A stretch of 64,000 nucleotides of DNA from Rhynchopus sp. YZ270_cl-10 (GCA_964035575.1 OZ037839.1:1873220-1937219), one strand, 5' to 3'. Shown: positions 40,887 to 51,544, counted from the stretch's first letter. Notes: a model not told the origin generated them from the sequence alone. Translations and numbers: made by a program.

Positions 40887-43139
40887 CCATTGCCCTTGTT
40901 CGCCTTTGGTTTGAATCTTTCTTTGTTTGTCTGCATGTGGCATGTGAGGCTATATTGAGCGGAACGTGGCAGATTAAAAGCTTTTTATGAAAACCCCTGA
41001 AACTTAAAAAAAAAGAAAAGCAGTGGCAGGACACGCTCCTGTCTGAACTCAACCAAAAAATTCTCTTCTGTAGTCGTGTACACGAAGGCACAGTTCAGTT
41101 CTTTCCTTTGTTATCGTTTTTTTTTGTAGTACTGATGTACACAAAGCATTTTTTGAACAAGATAAAACAATAAGCTCGCGTTTCTTTTATCGAACAGATT
41201 TTATTCTCCGCCCCGTACCCAAAACGTAAACACCACTTTGAATCAGAAAAAAATATCTTCCTCTCATTTTTTCTTCCACACGCGCTGGTTTTTGTATCTA
41301 TCGCTAATTTTTATCAAAAAGCTTTCCCCTAGTTTCGACGCGAAACGTTTCCTCATGTATTGCACGGGACACAATATATATGACAAACAGGTGCAGGGTG
41401 GTTCCGTGCATATCATAGAACCTGGCACCTTGTGTGTCTTCCAAAAACCAAAAGCGTTGTGTGTGAAGTTTTGAGGGAAGGAAAAATAAAAGTGTGAGAA
41501 AAAAGGGGGGTCGTAATGTACCTTGTTCTCACCACTTTCTCAAAATATGCAAGGTGACTAAGCAAGAGAGGCTTAATTTCAGCAAAAAGATTGATGAATA
41601 ACCAATGTTCAAAACATTAAGTAACCTAATCAGACTAAGCAAGAGTGGCTTAATTTTCTTCAATGGTAACGTTGGTGTGACTAAGCACTAATTGGCTGGG
41701 GTACACGAGTGAAGTAGGTGACTTGATTTTGTTGTACTGTTTTTTGTTTCACTACAGCCACATGCCAAGTCATGTACTTCTCTCTGTCGTAGTGTACAGC
41801 TTCTGACATCACACCAACGCTGCTCTGATATGTGGGAGGGGAAATGATGTGATACCCGACAATCCTGTTATATGCAAAACCATACAGCTGATGCTGTGGG
41901 ACGGTAACGATTGGGATAACACGGTGACTCAGCGACTAGAGGTCGGGTTTGTTCTTACGCTTTTGCTGTCTTTCTTCTATTTGCTTTTTTGTACAGTTTT
42001 ATTTTTTTTTACATCGCCCGCCTGCCTTACGTGATACAACATATTTGTTGCTACTCTGACGACATTCGTAAAAGAAGTTGGTTCTAAATGTCCAACATTA
42101 GTACGTCCCAACGTATTTACAGAGTAGCAGACAGCGTTACAGTTGCGGTAACCTATCCTTCTTTACGCTCTGTTGCTTCATTCAGCTTGATACCGTATAC
42201 GAACATTTGACACATGGCTAGGAGCTTTCCAACGTTTTAAATGATTACAATGTCATGCGATGCTCAAAGGACATTGAACACCGTCCCAACTCCTTTCCCC
42301 CCTTTTTTTCTTCTTTTTTTTGAAAACTTGGTTGTATTAGTGTAGACACCCGAGGATGCACTACTACTTCTTTTCTCTTGGGGGTTGAAACAGAGCCACA
42401 CTTCACCTAGAGGTCGAGGTGCGTTTCACATAACCTCTCCCTTTTTGTTTTTTTTTATTGTTGTTATTGTTTTTATTGCAAAAAAACACAAAAGGAACGC
42501 CTTCAGTGTGCAGAAGCTAGCGTTATACACAAAGACAACCCCCTCCCTTCCTAATGGTGGCAGTATTGTGATGGGAGCCCATTGGAATACGCAAAATACA
42601 TCAAAATACATCACAATACACGTATTGTGATGTATTTGATGTATTTTGCGTATTCCAATGGGCTCCCATCACAATACTGCCATCATTATCCCTTTCCATA
42701 CCTTTTTTTAACCATTTAATAACATCAATTCTGTTGTCCTCCCTTTTTTGTGCCTCCTTAAGCTCTGCGGTGCGTCTCTCCTCTCTTCGGCAATCCCAAC
42801 CGCATCCTGCACACTGCTGTTTCCGCTCCTTCACATACAGGAAATGGTTGTTTCTATTATTCCATTTGTGTTCACTACCCCTACTTCATGTCTGGTGTCT
42901 GGCACAGAGTAGGTCGTATGTCAAGACTACCACGTCGAACAGCCTTCTTCGGTGGCATACACTTTTGCTTCTTGTTCAACCTTCATTCTTCTGAAGACAC
43001 ACGACCTCTGAACACACCACGTCCCATCGGATTGTAAGGGGGTTGCTAATGCGGATGGCTGCTGCATTGCCCCCTTTGTGCAGAATTTTGAACTCATTTT
43101 TGAGTGCCAAAAAAGTGGGATTTGAGGGGGGGTGGGGAG
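40887..43139. other. Intergenic between the solenoid and DUF2855 genes
   Basis: Holds block alpha (41148-41328) run directly into block beta (41327-41470), a region with a repeated GACTAAGCAAGAG.GGCTTAAT motif (about 41550, 41633, 41680), a weak copy of the GAGTAGAGCCACA spacer repeat (about 42374-42500) and a long palindrome (42552-42688). Bases 42310-42360 are an inverted counterpart of 45063-45125. No gene. Confidence 0.65.
42552..42688. mobile_element. 137-bp near-perfect palindrome (foldback element)
   Basis: The left arm contains TGGCAGTATTGTGATGGGAG and AATACGCAAAATACATCAAA; the right arm is its reverse complement with very few mismatches, meeting near 42620. The terminal repeats TAATGNTGGCAGTA / TACTGCCATCATTA look transposon-like, but no clear target duplication is visible. 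Non-coding. Confidence 0.7.
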
Positions 43140-43267
43140 CAGTGATGGAAGGTCGGGTTTTTTGCTGGGTTTTTTGGTGGGTTTTTTGCGGATTTTTTGC
43201 GGGTTTTTTTGGGTTTTTTTTGGGTTTTTTGGGTTTTTTGCCAGCACCCGGGGTTTTTCCATCACTG
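43140..43267. mobile_element. 128-bp hAT-type miniature element with GGGTTTTTT array
   Basis: Ends CAGTGATGGAA / TTCCATCACTG, with an 8-bp duplication GTGGGGAG (43132-43139 and 43268-43275). The interior is about eight degenerate GGGTTTTTT units on the + strand, a possible G-quadruplex former. It lies 73 bp before the DUF2855 start codon, so it may affect that gene. The flanks are G-rich, which makes the duplication slightly less telling. Confidence 0.8.
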
Positions 43268-43340
43268 GTGGGGAGGGGGGTGGGGAGTCCAGCTGCACCC
43301 TTTGTATGACCACCTAACAGTTAAAAGACCCAGACACATT

Positions 43341-44459
43341 ATGAATCTTTTAGTCAAGACCGCCGCCCCTGCCAGCTCCAACTCTGCAGTGCTCTCGCAG
43401 TCACAGCCTCTCGATGTCAAGCCCGGGCAGGTTCTGGTGAAGGTCACGCACACCGCCTTCACGAGCAACAACGTCAGCTACGCGCTGGCCGGGCGCGCCC
43501 CTATGATGAAGTACTTCGACTTCTTCCCTGTATCCGGAGAAGAGGGGTCGGGCCACAGCCAGGTGCCTACTTGGGGACTGGCGACTGTGGTCGCTACCAG
43601 ACACCCCCTGATCAAGGAGGGGGAGCTGTTGTACGGGTTTCTGCCGTATGCACAGTACGTCGTGTTGGAGGCCACCACGGTGACGGAGACGACCTTTGCA
43701 GACCTGCAGCCACACCGTAAGAAGCTTGCGCCAGTCTACAACAGCTACAGCCGTCTCTCCACGGGGCTGGACCCACTGTACCGCAAGGAGAACGCGCTGC
43801 TGATGATCCTGCTGCGTCCGCTCTTTGTGACGTCGTGGCTGCTTGCAGACTTCGTAGCGTCCAGCATCGAGTCAAGCCCTGCGCAGGTCATCATCACATC
43901 AGCGTCCTCGAAGACCTCATACGGCCTGGCCTTCCTGCTGAAGGAGAAGAAGAAGGCACAAAAGAACATCGAAATCATCGGCCTCACATCGAAAGGCAAT
44001 CTGGCGTTCACAACAGGGATGGGAGTGTATGACCGTGTGGTGTTGTATGGCGACGTGGTGAAGGAGGTGGTCGATGACGGACGCAAGGCAGTGGCGGTGG
44101 ATATGGCGGGCAACAGGGGGGTGATCGACGACGTGCTGCAGAAGGTGCCTGCGTGCCAGGTGGCGCTCGTGGGGACGACAAACAAGAAGGTGGAGAGAAT
44201 GCCCGGTAAGTTCTTCTTCGCGCCCACTCAGGCGCAAGCAGTCATCAAGAGATTCGGAGGTGCGGCTCACTTCAACGCAGCTGTGGCACGTGACTGGAAC
44301 TGCTTCGTGGACACAGTGCGTGAACGCAACTGGTGCCACGTAGAGGAACACCACGGCCCCGAGGCTGCGCGTGACTGCTACAACACCACAATGGGGGCCG
44401 CCTTCGACCCCACAAAAGGCATCGTGCTTTCCCTCTGGGATAACAAAGCGCGGCTCTAA
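43341..44459 (+). CDS. DUF2855 family protein (MDR-like oxidoreductase relative)
   Basis: 372 residues from the ATG at 43341; the frame is open upstream through the G/T array but starts there without a credible ATG context. Family signatures: LTANNI-like AFTSNNVSYAL near residues 43-53, KYFDFFP, a VPTWGLATVV strand, YGFLPYAQYVV, LAPVYNSYSRL, LLRPLFVTSWLLADF, and ITSASSKTSYGLAFLL, which is the nucleotide-site-like loop of the domain. The length matches the family (about 360-380). DUF2855 proteins resemble medium-chain dehydrogenases, but their substrate is not known to me, so a redox role is an inference. A cytosolic protein is likely. Confidence 0.9.
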   Translation: MNLLVKTAAPASSNSAVLSQSQPLDVKPGQVLVKVTHTAFTSNNVSYALAGRAPMMKYFDFFPVSGEEGSGHSQVPTWGLATVVATRHPLIKEGELLYGFLPYAQYVVLEATTVTETTFADLQPHRKKLAPVYNSYSRLSTGLDPLYRKENALLMILLRPLFVTSWLLADFVASSIESSPAQVIITSASSKTSYGLAFLLKEKKKAQKNIEIIGLTSKGNLAFTTGMGVYDRVVLYGDVVKEVVDDGRKAVAVDMAGNRGVIDDVLQKVPACQVALVGTTNKKVERMPGKFFFAPTQAQAVIKRFGGAAHFNAAVARDWNCFVDTVRERNWCHVEEHHGPEAARDCYNTTMGAAFDPTKGIVLSLWDNKARL

Positions 44460-45700
44460 ATTTGTTTCAATTTTTCAAGAAAAGATGGGGGGGAAAATGG
44501 CAGAAGGAAGTCCATTGGCTTCAAAAAAAAAATGGTGTTTCTCCCTTTCTAACAAAGTGACCAAGCATAGGAGAGGCTTGGTTGATCTTTTTAACTGAGC
44601 TGTTTGGGCGCTGTGAGATTTGATGATAAAAAGAATAGATCTCCCTTGGCGGGTTGTCAAATGCAACACAAAAAGCAAGAAAAGCTATTTTTTTTAACCC
44701 GTGTGCTGCTGTTCTTTTTGTATGTAACCACAAACGCCTCTCTTTTTCCATTACAACTGTGGAATGTGGTACAGTTGTGAGGTGTTTTCACACAGCCTTG
44801 AAGTTCAATATTGCAGGTGTTGGTTTTTTTTTTTTGGTTTTTTTTTTATCCCAAAGAACGAGGTTTTCAAAAAGGAAAGATAATAAATACTGTGCACGAA
44901 ATAGAGGTAGTGCAGGCAGACCACTTGCGTGGTGGCTGACCGTGGTCAAGGCTTTCCCAACAAAAATAAAAAAATACTTTTAATAAGAGTGCGGCTGTCT
45001 TGCACGGTCCTCGTGTACCCATCTCTAACGCGAACCAAGATTTTCATTTCAAATAATAATAAACATAGTCAGAGCATCCTCGGGTGTCTGCACTAAGTAC
45101 TGCAACCAAATTTTTCAAAAACAAAAAAGGAAAAAAAAAATTAGCACACATTGCAGTAGCTTTCTACCTCCCACCTTTGCCTCTCTATTTCTCTTTCTTT
45201 CTGTCTTCTTTTGCTGGTTGAGGCAGAGGCTCGGGGTTAGTGATCAACACCAGTTTTTTTGTGAACTTGGTGCGCGGGACTGACCGGAGATCGTTGTCTT
45301 AACTCTCCCACTTTGCTGTGGCTTTCTTTTAGGTGACTTTAGTGTGACAGTGCCACAACAAACACCGGTGGGGGTAAAAGCTAAGGAGGATTTTGGGATT
45401 TCAAAACTAGGAGGGTTTTTACCCCCCGATGTTTGTTGTGTAGCTTCTCTCAGCGTGGTGCGCAAAGTACGTCATTCATTTGTTTTAACGAATAATTGTA
45501 CCGAACGACATACTCTGGACTGGGTATGCCCAGACTAGGCTCGGGGAGGGGGACAAGTGTCCCTTATTATTCTGTGGCACGACGCACTGTGACAATTACG
45601 GACTCTCGCTTTAACAGTTTTTTTAATACATAAAAGCCATACATGTTGGTACGTACGTGCCTGGAGAAGTGGAAAACAAAGAAAGCTATTTTGTTGTATC
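44460..45700. other. Intergenic after the DUF2855 gene
   Basis: No gene. Bases 45063-45125 are an inverted counterpart of 42310-42360 (CACCCGAGGATGC in one, its complement in the other), so the DUF2855 gene is bracketed by a short inverted repeat. At 45355-45439 a hairpin has arms ACAACAAACACCG..GGGGTAAAA and TTTTTACCCCCCGATGTTTG. Confidence 0.5.
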
Positions 45701-45742
45701 TTGCCTCCCTCCTCCTCCTTCTCAACACTTACCCCAAAACAG
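45701..45742 (+). promoter_or_regulatory. Pyrimidine tract and AG acceptor before Ubl-LRR copy 2
   Basis: Matches the tract at 238-279, with CAG ending at 45742 and the ATG at 45764. The preceding CTATTTTGTTGTATCTTGCC is also shared with copies 3 and 4, so a common 5' control region seems to be kept for about 100 bp in this family. Confidence 0.5.
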
Positions 45743-45763
45743 AGCAACACTTCACTCGAAACA

Positions 45764-48442
45764 ATGGAACTGTGTGTGCAGGGATATGATGATGAAACCA
45801 AATTCGTGATAGAGGTGGGTGAGAACGACACAACGGAGACGATGCGGCAGAAGGTGGCGTCTGCAACAGGGTTGTGCGAAGACAGCTTCCGCATGGGCTT
45901 CGGAGGGAAGGAGGAAGGAGAGGACATCACAGAACTGAGTGCTGGAGACACAGTCGTGTTGACGAAGGTGACGAAGTACGTATCTGTTGAGATACTTCGT
46001 GACTTGGGTGAGACAGACATTTCCGAAGCGAGGTTGGCGACTGTGAAGGATCCTGAGGTGGCTTCTCTGCTTCTTCAGGCGGAGGTTGCGACTGTTATTC
46101 CGAACAACTTCTTGTACAAAGCATCGTTTACGAGACTTGATCTCTCTGCTGTGTCTGGGGTGACGCGGATTGAGGACTCGTTCCTCCGCGGGTGTAGGTC
46201 GGTGGAAACGGTTGACTTGTCGGGATTGTGCAACGTTACGCACATTGGTAATCACTGTCTCTCTGCCTGCACATCGTTGAGAAGCCTTGACGTGTCAGGG
46301 TTCACTGGTGTGACGGTCATAGGGAGGTCGTTCCTCCGCGGAAGTGGCATCAGAGAGCTTGACTTATCCGCGATGACGAGCGTGACGACGTTTGGGGGAT
46401 TTTTTATTTACAACTGCGTGACGTTGGAAAGTCTTGACATCTCAGGATGGCGCAGAGTCACGCACATTGAGAACAACTTCCTCTGGAACTGCACCTCGTT
46501 GGCAACGATTGATTTATCAGCTTTTTGCAGTGTCACGAAGATCGGCTCCGAATTTCTCGGCGGCTGCTCGTCGTTGACCACCATCAGCTTTGCAGGGATG
46601 ACCAATGTGACGGACGTTGGGCACAGCTTTTGTAGGGCCTGCACCTCGTTGGAAACGATTGACTTCTCAGCACTGCACAAAGTTGTGGAGGTAGGTTACG
46701 GCTTTCTTGAGAGGTGCACCTCGCTGACAAGTATCGACCTTTCAGCTTTTGGCAGTACCACAGACGTTGGGGGCGGCTTTCTTGGTCACTGCTCATCACT
46801 GAAAACAGTTGATTTATCAGTGTTGCGCAGCATCGCGCACATTGAGCAAAGCTGGATGCAAGGGTGCTCCGCGTTGACAACAGCAGACTTATCAGGACTG
46901 AGCAATGTTAAGAACATTAATACACGGTTCCTGCAAGGGTGCACATCCTTGACCACGCTGGACATGTCAGGTATAGGCTGTGACACAATGATCCTTCTGC
47001 CTGTCGCCTTCCTGCACAACTGCAACGCACTCACAACAGTCGTCTTGCCAGGCAACATCGACATTCACGAGCTCTCAGAAGAGGACCGCAGGGCACTGCA
47101 CAGCACCGATGTACCCTTCCATGTGTGTGTGCGTGTTATGTACGCAAGGTTTTCTGAACAGTACGCAGATGTGCGGACAGAAGATGTAGTGCGAACAGAC
47201 GTGTCTGGAGATGCAAGAGAATGTATTGCATTGAAAGCAGGACAACAAAGAGAAGGGTTTCGAGCAGGAAAAGCAGGAGCATTTGGACGCTTTGCTGCAG
47301 GACAAACAGGAGGAACACAAGCAGGAGGATTTGGAGGGTTTGGGACAGGACAAACAGGAGCAACACAAACAGGAGGGTTTGGGAGTGGATCTAAAAAATT
47401 TAAGTCAGGACAAACAGAAGCTGTAAAATCGGAAAGACATGGAGGGTTTGGTGCAGTGCGAACAGAAGCAACACAAGCAGGAAGATTTGGAGGGTTTGGG
47501 GCAGGGCAAACAGGAGCAGCACAAGCAGGAGGGTTTGGAGGGTTTGGTGCAAGACAAACAGGAGCAGCACAAGTAGGAGGATTTGGAGGGTTTGGGACAG
47601 GACAAACAGGAGCAACACAAGCAGGAGGGTTTGGAGGGTTTGGTGCAGGACAAACAGAAGCAACACAAGCTAGAGGATTTGGAGGGTTTGAGGTTGGATC
47701 TAAAAGATTTAAGTCAGGACAAACAGAAGCTGTAAAATCGGAAAGAAATGGAGGGTTTGGTTCAGGACAAACAGGAGCAACACTAACAGGAGTAACACAA
47801 GCAGGAGGATTTGGAGGGTTTGGGGCAGGACAAACAGGAGCAACACAAGTAGGAGGATTTGGAGGGTTTGGGGCAGGACAAACAGGAGCAGCACAAGCAG
47901 GAGCGTTTGGAGGGTTTGGGGCAGGACAAACAGGAGCAGCACAAGCAGGAGGATTTGGAGGGTTTGGTTCAGGACAAACAGGAGCAACACTAACAGGAGC
48001 AACACAAGCAGGAGGATTTGGAGGGTTTGGTTCAGGACAAACAGGAGTAACACAAGCAGGAGGGTTTGGAGGGTTTGGGGCAGGACAAACAGGAGCAGCA
48101 CAAGCAGGAGGATTTGGAGGGTTTGGTTCAGGACAAACAGGAGCAACACTAACAGGAGCAACACAAGCAGGAGGATTTGGAGGGTTTGGTTCAGGACAAA
48201 CAGGAGTAACACAAGCAGGAGGGTTTGGAGGGTTTGGGGCAGGACAAACAGGAGCAGCACAAGCAGGAGGATTTGGAGGGTTTGGTTCAGGACAAACAGG
48301 AGTAACACAAGCAGGAGGGTTTGGAGGGTTTGGGGCAGGACAAACAGGAGCAACACAAGCAGGAGGATTTGGAATGTCTGATAGGCGGTGTGAAGAACAT
48401 TTCGGTGAAAATATCGAACTTCATTTTTGGATACACCTGTGA
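45764..48442 (+). CDS. Ubl-LRR-FG protein, copy 2 (intact)
   Basis: 892 residues. Residues about 1-70 form a ubiquitin-like domain (FVIEVGENDTTETMRQKVAS..., with a GGK turn and a GDTVVLTK end). A short helical linker (VEILRDLGETDISEARLATV) precedes about 13 BspA-type LRRs (about 105-435). Residues about 495-870 are FG-rich repeats of a 16-residue unit (GGFGGFGAGQTGATQA), and the tail DIELHFWIHL type ending is shared with copy 3. There is no signal peptide or transmembrane segment, so it is probably intracellular. BspA LRRs mediate binding; FG repeats can form cohesive, nucleoporin-like phases; the Ubl could dock to ubiquitin machinery. The function of the combination is unknown. Confidence 0.88.
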   Translation: MELCVQGYDDETKFVIEVGENDTTETMRQKVASATGLCEDSFRMGFGGKEEGEDITELSAGDTVVLTKVTKYVSVEILRDLGETDISEARLATVKDPEVASLLLQAEVATVIPNNFLYKASFTRLDLSAVSGVTRIEDSFLRGCRSVETVDLSGLCNVTHIGNHCLSACTSLRSLDVSGFTGVTVIGRSFLRGSGIRELDLSAMTSVTTFGGFFIYNCVTLESLDISGWRRVTHIENNFLWNCTSLATIDLSAFCSVTKIGSEFLGGCSSLTTISFAGMTNVTDVGHSFCRACTSLETIDFSALHKVVEVGYGFLERCTSLTSIDLSAFGSTTDVGGGFLGHCSSLKTVDLSVLRSIAHIEQSWMQGCSALTTADLSGLSNVKNINTRFLQGCTSLTTLDMSGIGCDTMILLPVAFLHNCNALTTVVLPGNIDIHELSEEDRRALHSTDVPFHVCVRVMYARFSEQYADVRTEDVVRTDVSGDARECIALKAGQQREGFRAGKAGAFGRFAAGQTGGTQAGGFGGFGTGQTGATQTGGFGSGSKKFKSGQTEAVKSERHGGFGAVRTEATQAGRFGGFGAGQTGAAQAGGFGGFGARQTGAAQVGGFGGFGTGQTGATQAGGFGGFGAGQTEATQARGFGGFEVGSKRFKSGQTEAVKSERNGGFGSGQTGATLTGVTQAGGFGGFGAGQTGATQVGGFGGFGAGQTGAAQAGAFGGFGAGQTGAAQAGGFGGFGSGQTGATLTGATQAGGFGGFGSGQTGVTQAGGFGGFGAGQTGAAQAGGFGGFGSGQTGATLTGATQAGGFGGFGSGQTGVTQAGGFGGFGAGQTGAAQAGGFGGFGSGQTGVTQAGGFGGFGAGQTGATQAGGFGMSDRRCEEHFGENIELHFWIHL
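47260..48375 (+). repeat. FG-coding tandem repeats in Ubl-LRR copy 2
   Basis: About 20 units of a 48-bp repeat (GGAGGATTTGGAGGGTTTGG...). Two spacer units encode SKKFKSGQTEAVKSER-like basic stretches, and a higher-order set with GATLTGATQ is itself duplicated near 47930-48250. Copy 3 has about five units and copy 1 only a decayed trace, so the array varies in length between paralogues. Confidence 0.9.
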
Positions 48443-48669
48443 GCTCTGGGGGTAGGGGAGTCAAAGCAACGCGTATGACGTGGGTACGTACACATGGAGG
48501 AACGGGATTATTTATACTAATCAGGATGATTATCGTTCTCTGTCTTTGTAAAAGGCTGGAGAACTATCAATTTTTTGTGTCGAACAAGATAAAACAAAAA
48601 TCTTGCGTTTCTTCGAACAGATTATATTTTCCGACCCGTACCCAAAACACCATTTTCAATTACCTACCC

Positions 48670-49350
48670 CCCCCCGTGCATAAGTCTGCGTATAAGTCCG
48701 ATTTTTGGGGGGGCTGAGGGCCTCCGGACTTATACACGGGGTTTCGGACTTATGCACGGGTATCGGACTTATACACCGGTTTTGTGCACCCAGGTACCCA
48801 GACCCATGAGGTGTCACGTGACCTCAATGTGAATGACCCACACATGAGGGAATGTGACACCGCAAAATTTAACGGCCGTTTTCAACGCCGCAGGCAGGCC
48901 AAATAGCGTTTGACTCGGAGGAATGCCTGTGCAGGTATCAAACATGAGAACCAACTCCCAGCAACAAGGGGCGCCTTTTGGCTGTTGAGACTGTTTGGGG
49001 TGCAAAGTTTTCCACACTGTTGCAGTAACAGTTCACATCTTTGAGAATTGTGAGGATGATGTATTGACATGAGAAGCGCGAATATGATCCCTGGTGAATA
49101 CACCGCCAATAAAAATAAAGTTGCGCTCGCTTCGCTCGCGGAAAAACACCCCAAAAATTTTCCCCCGCTCGCTTCGCGAGCGGGAAAACGCCCCCAAAAA
49201 AATTCTCCCCACCACCAATACACAAAACCGGTGTATAAGTCGGCCTGTGCATAAGTCCGATCCTGAGCCCAAATCTGCCCGGACTTATACACGGGTCATC
49301 GGACTTATGCACGGGTCATGGGGGTCGGACTTATGCACGGGGGGGGGTCC
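48670..49350. mobile_element. Inverted-repeat element with CGGACTTATGCACGGG motifs
   Basis: Ends CCCCCCGTGCATAAGTC / GACTTATGCACGGGGGG. The 16-bp motif CGGACTTAT(G/A)CACGGG occurs about three times near each end, in opposite orientation overall, as subterminal repeats that a transposase might bind. The middle contains a short GCTCGCTTCGCGAGCG hairpin. The family is unknown. Confidence 0.6.
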
Positions 49351-49352
49351 CC

Positions 49353-50219
49353 CCCCCTAGGCATACTGTGCGGGCGAGTAAAAAAAACTCGCCTACTCGC
49401 CAAAAACTCGCCTAAAACTCGCCCATTTTTGGGGGGCGAGTTTTGGCGAGTTTTTTTTTTTTGGTAGGGATTTTACCTTGGGAAAAGTGTATACACGAAA
49501 ATATGAGGGAAATTTGAGTTTTGAAGGGAAAATTTTTTTCGTTCCACTTGAACAAGACCTCTACAGTTTGCTTTGTAGGCTTCCACAACCAGTATCACCA
49601 GTCCAGCTGTAGCTTCTGCGGATCCATGAAGCTTGCACAGATGGGTGCGATGTAGTCGTGGGGGAGTACCGCCAAGGGGTGGCCTGCAGGGTTGCCATTT
49701 ACCGGCATGGCGAGGACATTGTTGTATAGCGAGTGTAGCCCCGGCTCATGTCTTCGTCATCCTCCGGATTGTAGCACGTCTTGTCCCGGGATCTATGGCA
49801 CGCTTGGATCTTCCCCTGGAGCAAATGTTTACATACATGCCTGTCAGCCACTGCCGTGACATGGTTGCCTTTAGACGTACAAGTGACACAATTTCAATTT
49901 TTTTGTGTGTTTTCGAGTGGCATGTTGTCATCAGTCACCCCCGCCCTCCATTTTCACATCCTGGTGCACATTTTCACCCCCAAGGTGCGTATGTGCACCA
50001 GGATTTGCACCCAAATTGGGGCGAGTTTAGGCGAGTTTAGGCGAGTTTAGGCGAGTTTTTGGCGAGTTTAGGCGAGTTTTGGCGAGTTTTTGGCGAGTTT
50101 TGGCGAGTAATAGGCGAGTAATGGGCGAGTAGGGCGAGTTTTTGGCGAGTTTTTCCTGAAAATCAGGAAAACGAAAAACTCGCCTAAAAACGGCTCGCCT
50201 GCACAGTATGCCTAGGGGG
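49353..50219. mobile_element. Inverted-repeat element with GGCGAGTTT motifs
   Basis: Ends CCCCCTAGGCATACTGTGC / GCACAGTATGCCTAGGGGG. About 7 copies of (G)GGCGAG lie inside the left end in both orientations and about 14 inside the right end. Small frames across 49633-50050 have no recognised product. Confidence 0.7.
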
Positions 50220-51401
50220 TATCAAACCCCACGTATAAGGTGTCATAAAACACGTATTTTTTTCTTTTTGACAAAAATGCATTTCAAAGTGATTTTGACC
50301 ATATATTCCCACCCACACCACCCAAAAAATACCCCCTCGCCCTGTTTTGACCCCAACCGACCCTTTTTTGGCCCCAAAACGGGCAAACTGAAAAAGTGGC
50401 AAGGACTTGGTACCTTGGGAGGGTACTAGGACCTGGTACCTTTTTTGAAACATGGTTCTAAGTTCCACGAAGTCCCTCTAAACACCCCGAAACCGCCTGG
50501 GTACCCCTCGGGATAGGTTCTGGGGTGAAAGTATGTGGCTTTTAGGGCTTTTCTGGCCCCAAAATGAGTAAAAGCGGTCCAAACAGCAGGTGGTGCAGAT
50601 GAAGGCCACAGTGGAGAGAACCACACGCTGCTTTTTGCACCGCTTTTACCCATTCTGAGGCCAAGAAAACCCTCAAAGCCACATATTTTCACCCCAGAAC
50701 CTATCCTGAGGGGTGCCCAGGCGGTTTCGGGGTGTTCATCCACCTTAGTACGCACGCTTTTTTCTTGATTTTTTGATTTTTCTTGAAAATCTCGGTTTTC
50801 CTGTAGGTGTGATATTTCTATTGGCACTCTATTGGCACTCGGGTTGGGAGGGGAACAGTGATGGGACACAACGCATTTTTGACCCAAAAAACAGGGTACT
50901 CCACCTATTTTGAGGTTGGGGAATCAATTCCGTGGTGATTTTTGGACATTAGAGACGTTCTGGCGGTCTTATTGGGGGTGTTGGTGCTCATGACAAGGCA
51001 AAAAGCAAGCGTCTTTAAATAAACAATGGAGCGTTGGGTGTGTCAAATATCTCTGAGACGCCTCTGGGGACTAGAAAAGCCCCCAAAGCCACATACTTTC
51101 ACCCCAGAACCTATCCCGAGGGGTACCCAGGCGGTTTCGGGGTGTTTAGAGGGACTGGTGAAACTTAGAACCATGTTTTAAAAAGGGTACCAGGTCCTAG
51201 TACCCTCCCAAGGTACCAAGTCCTTGCCACTTTTTCAGTTTGCCTGTTGTGGGGCCAAAAAAGGGTCGGTTGGGGTCAAAACAGGGCGAGGGGGTATTTT
51301 TTGGGTGGTGTGGGTGGGAATATATGGTCAAAATCACTTTGAAATGCATTTTTGTCAAAAAGAAAAAAACACGTGATTATGACAGCTTTTGATACCCCCT
51401 A
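50213..51401. mobile_element. Long-arm foldback element with 340-bp inverted repeats
   Basis: Arms 50213-50560 and 51066-51401 are reverse complements with few mismatches (start TAGGGGGTATCAAA). A third, partial copy of the arm core (CACCCCAGAACCTATCC) lies at about 50661-50752. Its left end overlaps the right end of the preceding element by the shared TAGGGGG, so the exact joint is ambiguous. Confidence 0.75.
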
Positions 51402-51544
51402 CCGGGGGGGGGGGGTAGGTATAAAAAATATTTTCCTCTCCTTTTTGTTTTCCACACGCGCTGGTTTTTTGTTCTTCGCTCGTTTTTATCAAAAAGCTTT
51501 CCCTCCCTCCGCTCCCTGCTTTCTTCTTCAAAAATTATGCCTTA

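Larger units (their letters stand above)
48661..51421. mobile_element. 2.76-kb composite of inverted-repeat elements inserted in block alpha
   Basis: Block alpha is split here: its left half ends CATTTTCAAT and its right half starts AAAAAATATTTTCC, while unbroken copies exist at 20400 and 41235. The outer ends are TACCTACCCCCCCCC and GGGGGGGGGGGTAGGTA, which suggests a TA duplication. Inside are three structures with their own terminal repeats (next entries). There is no coding frame of note. Confidence 0.75.

Noticed and set aside
43197-43340. Upstream extension of the DUF2855 frame (MRVFLGFFWVFWVF...)
   Set aside because: It translates the GGGTTTTTT array of a small transposon; family homology begins at the ATG at 43341.
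47260-48375. Regular repeats reminiscent of a CRISPR array
   Set aside because: The units are in frame, contiguous and without unique spacers, and they encode FG repeats.
47400-48464. Minus-strand frames rich in LLLVLLLFVL, looking like membrane segments
   Set aside because: They are the antisense of the FG-coding repeats; the hydrophobic pattern is a by-product of the 48-bp unit.
49633-50050. Overlapping + strand frames of 135 and 89 codons
   Set aside because: They sit inside the GGCGAG inverted-repeat element, share no motif and end in its repeat array.
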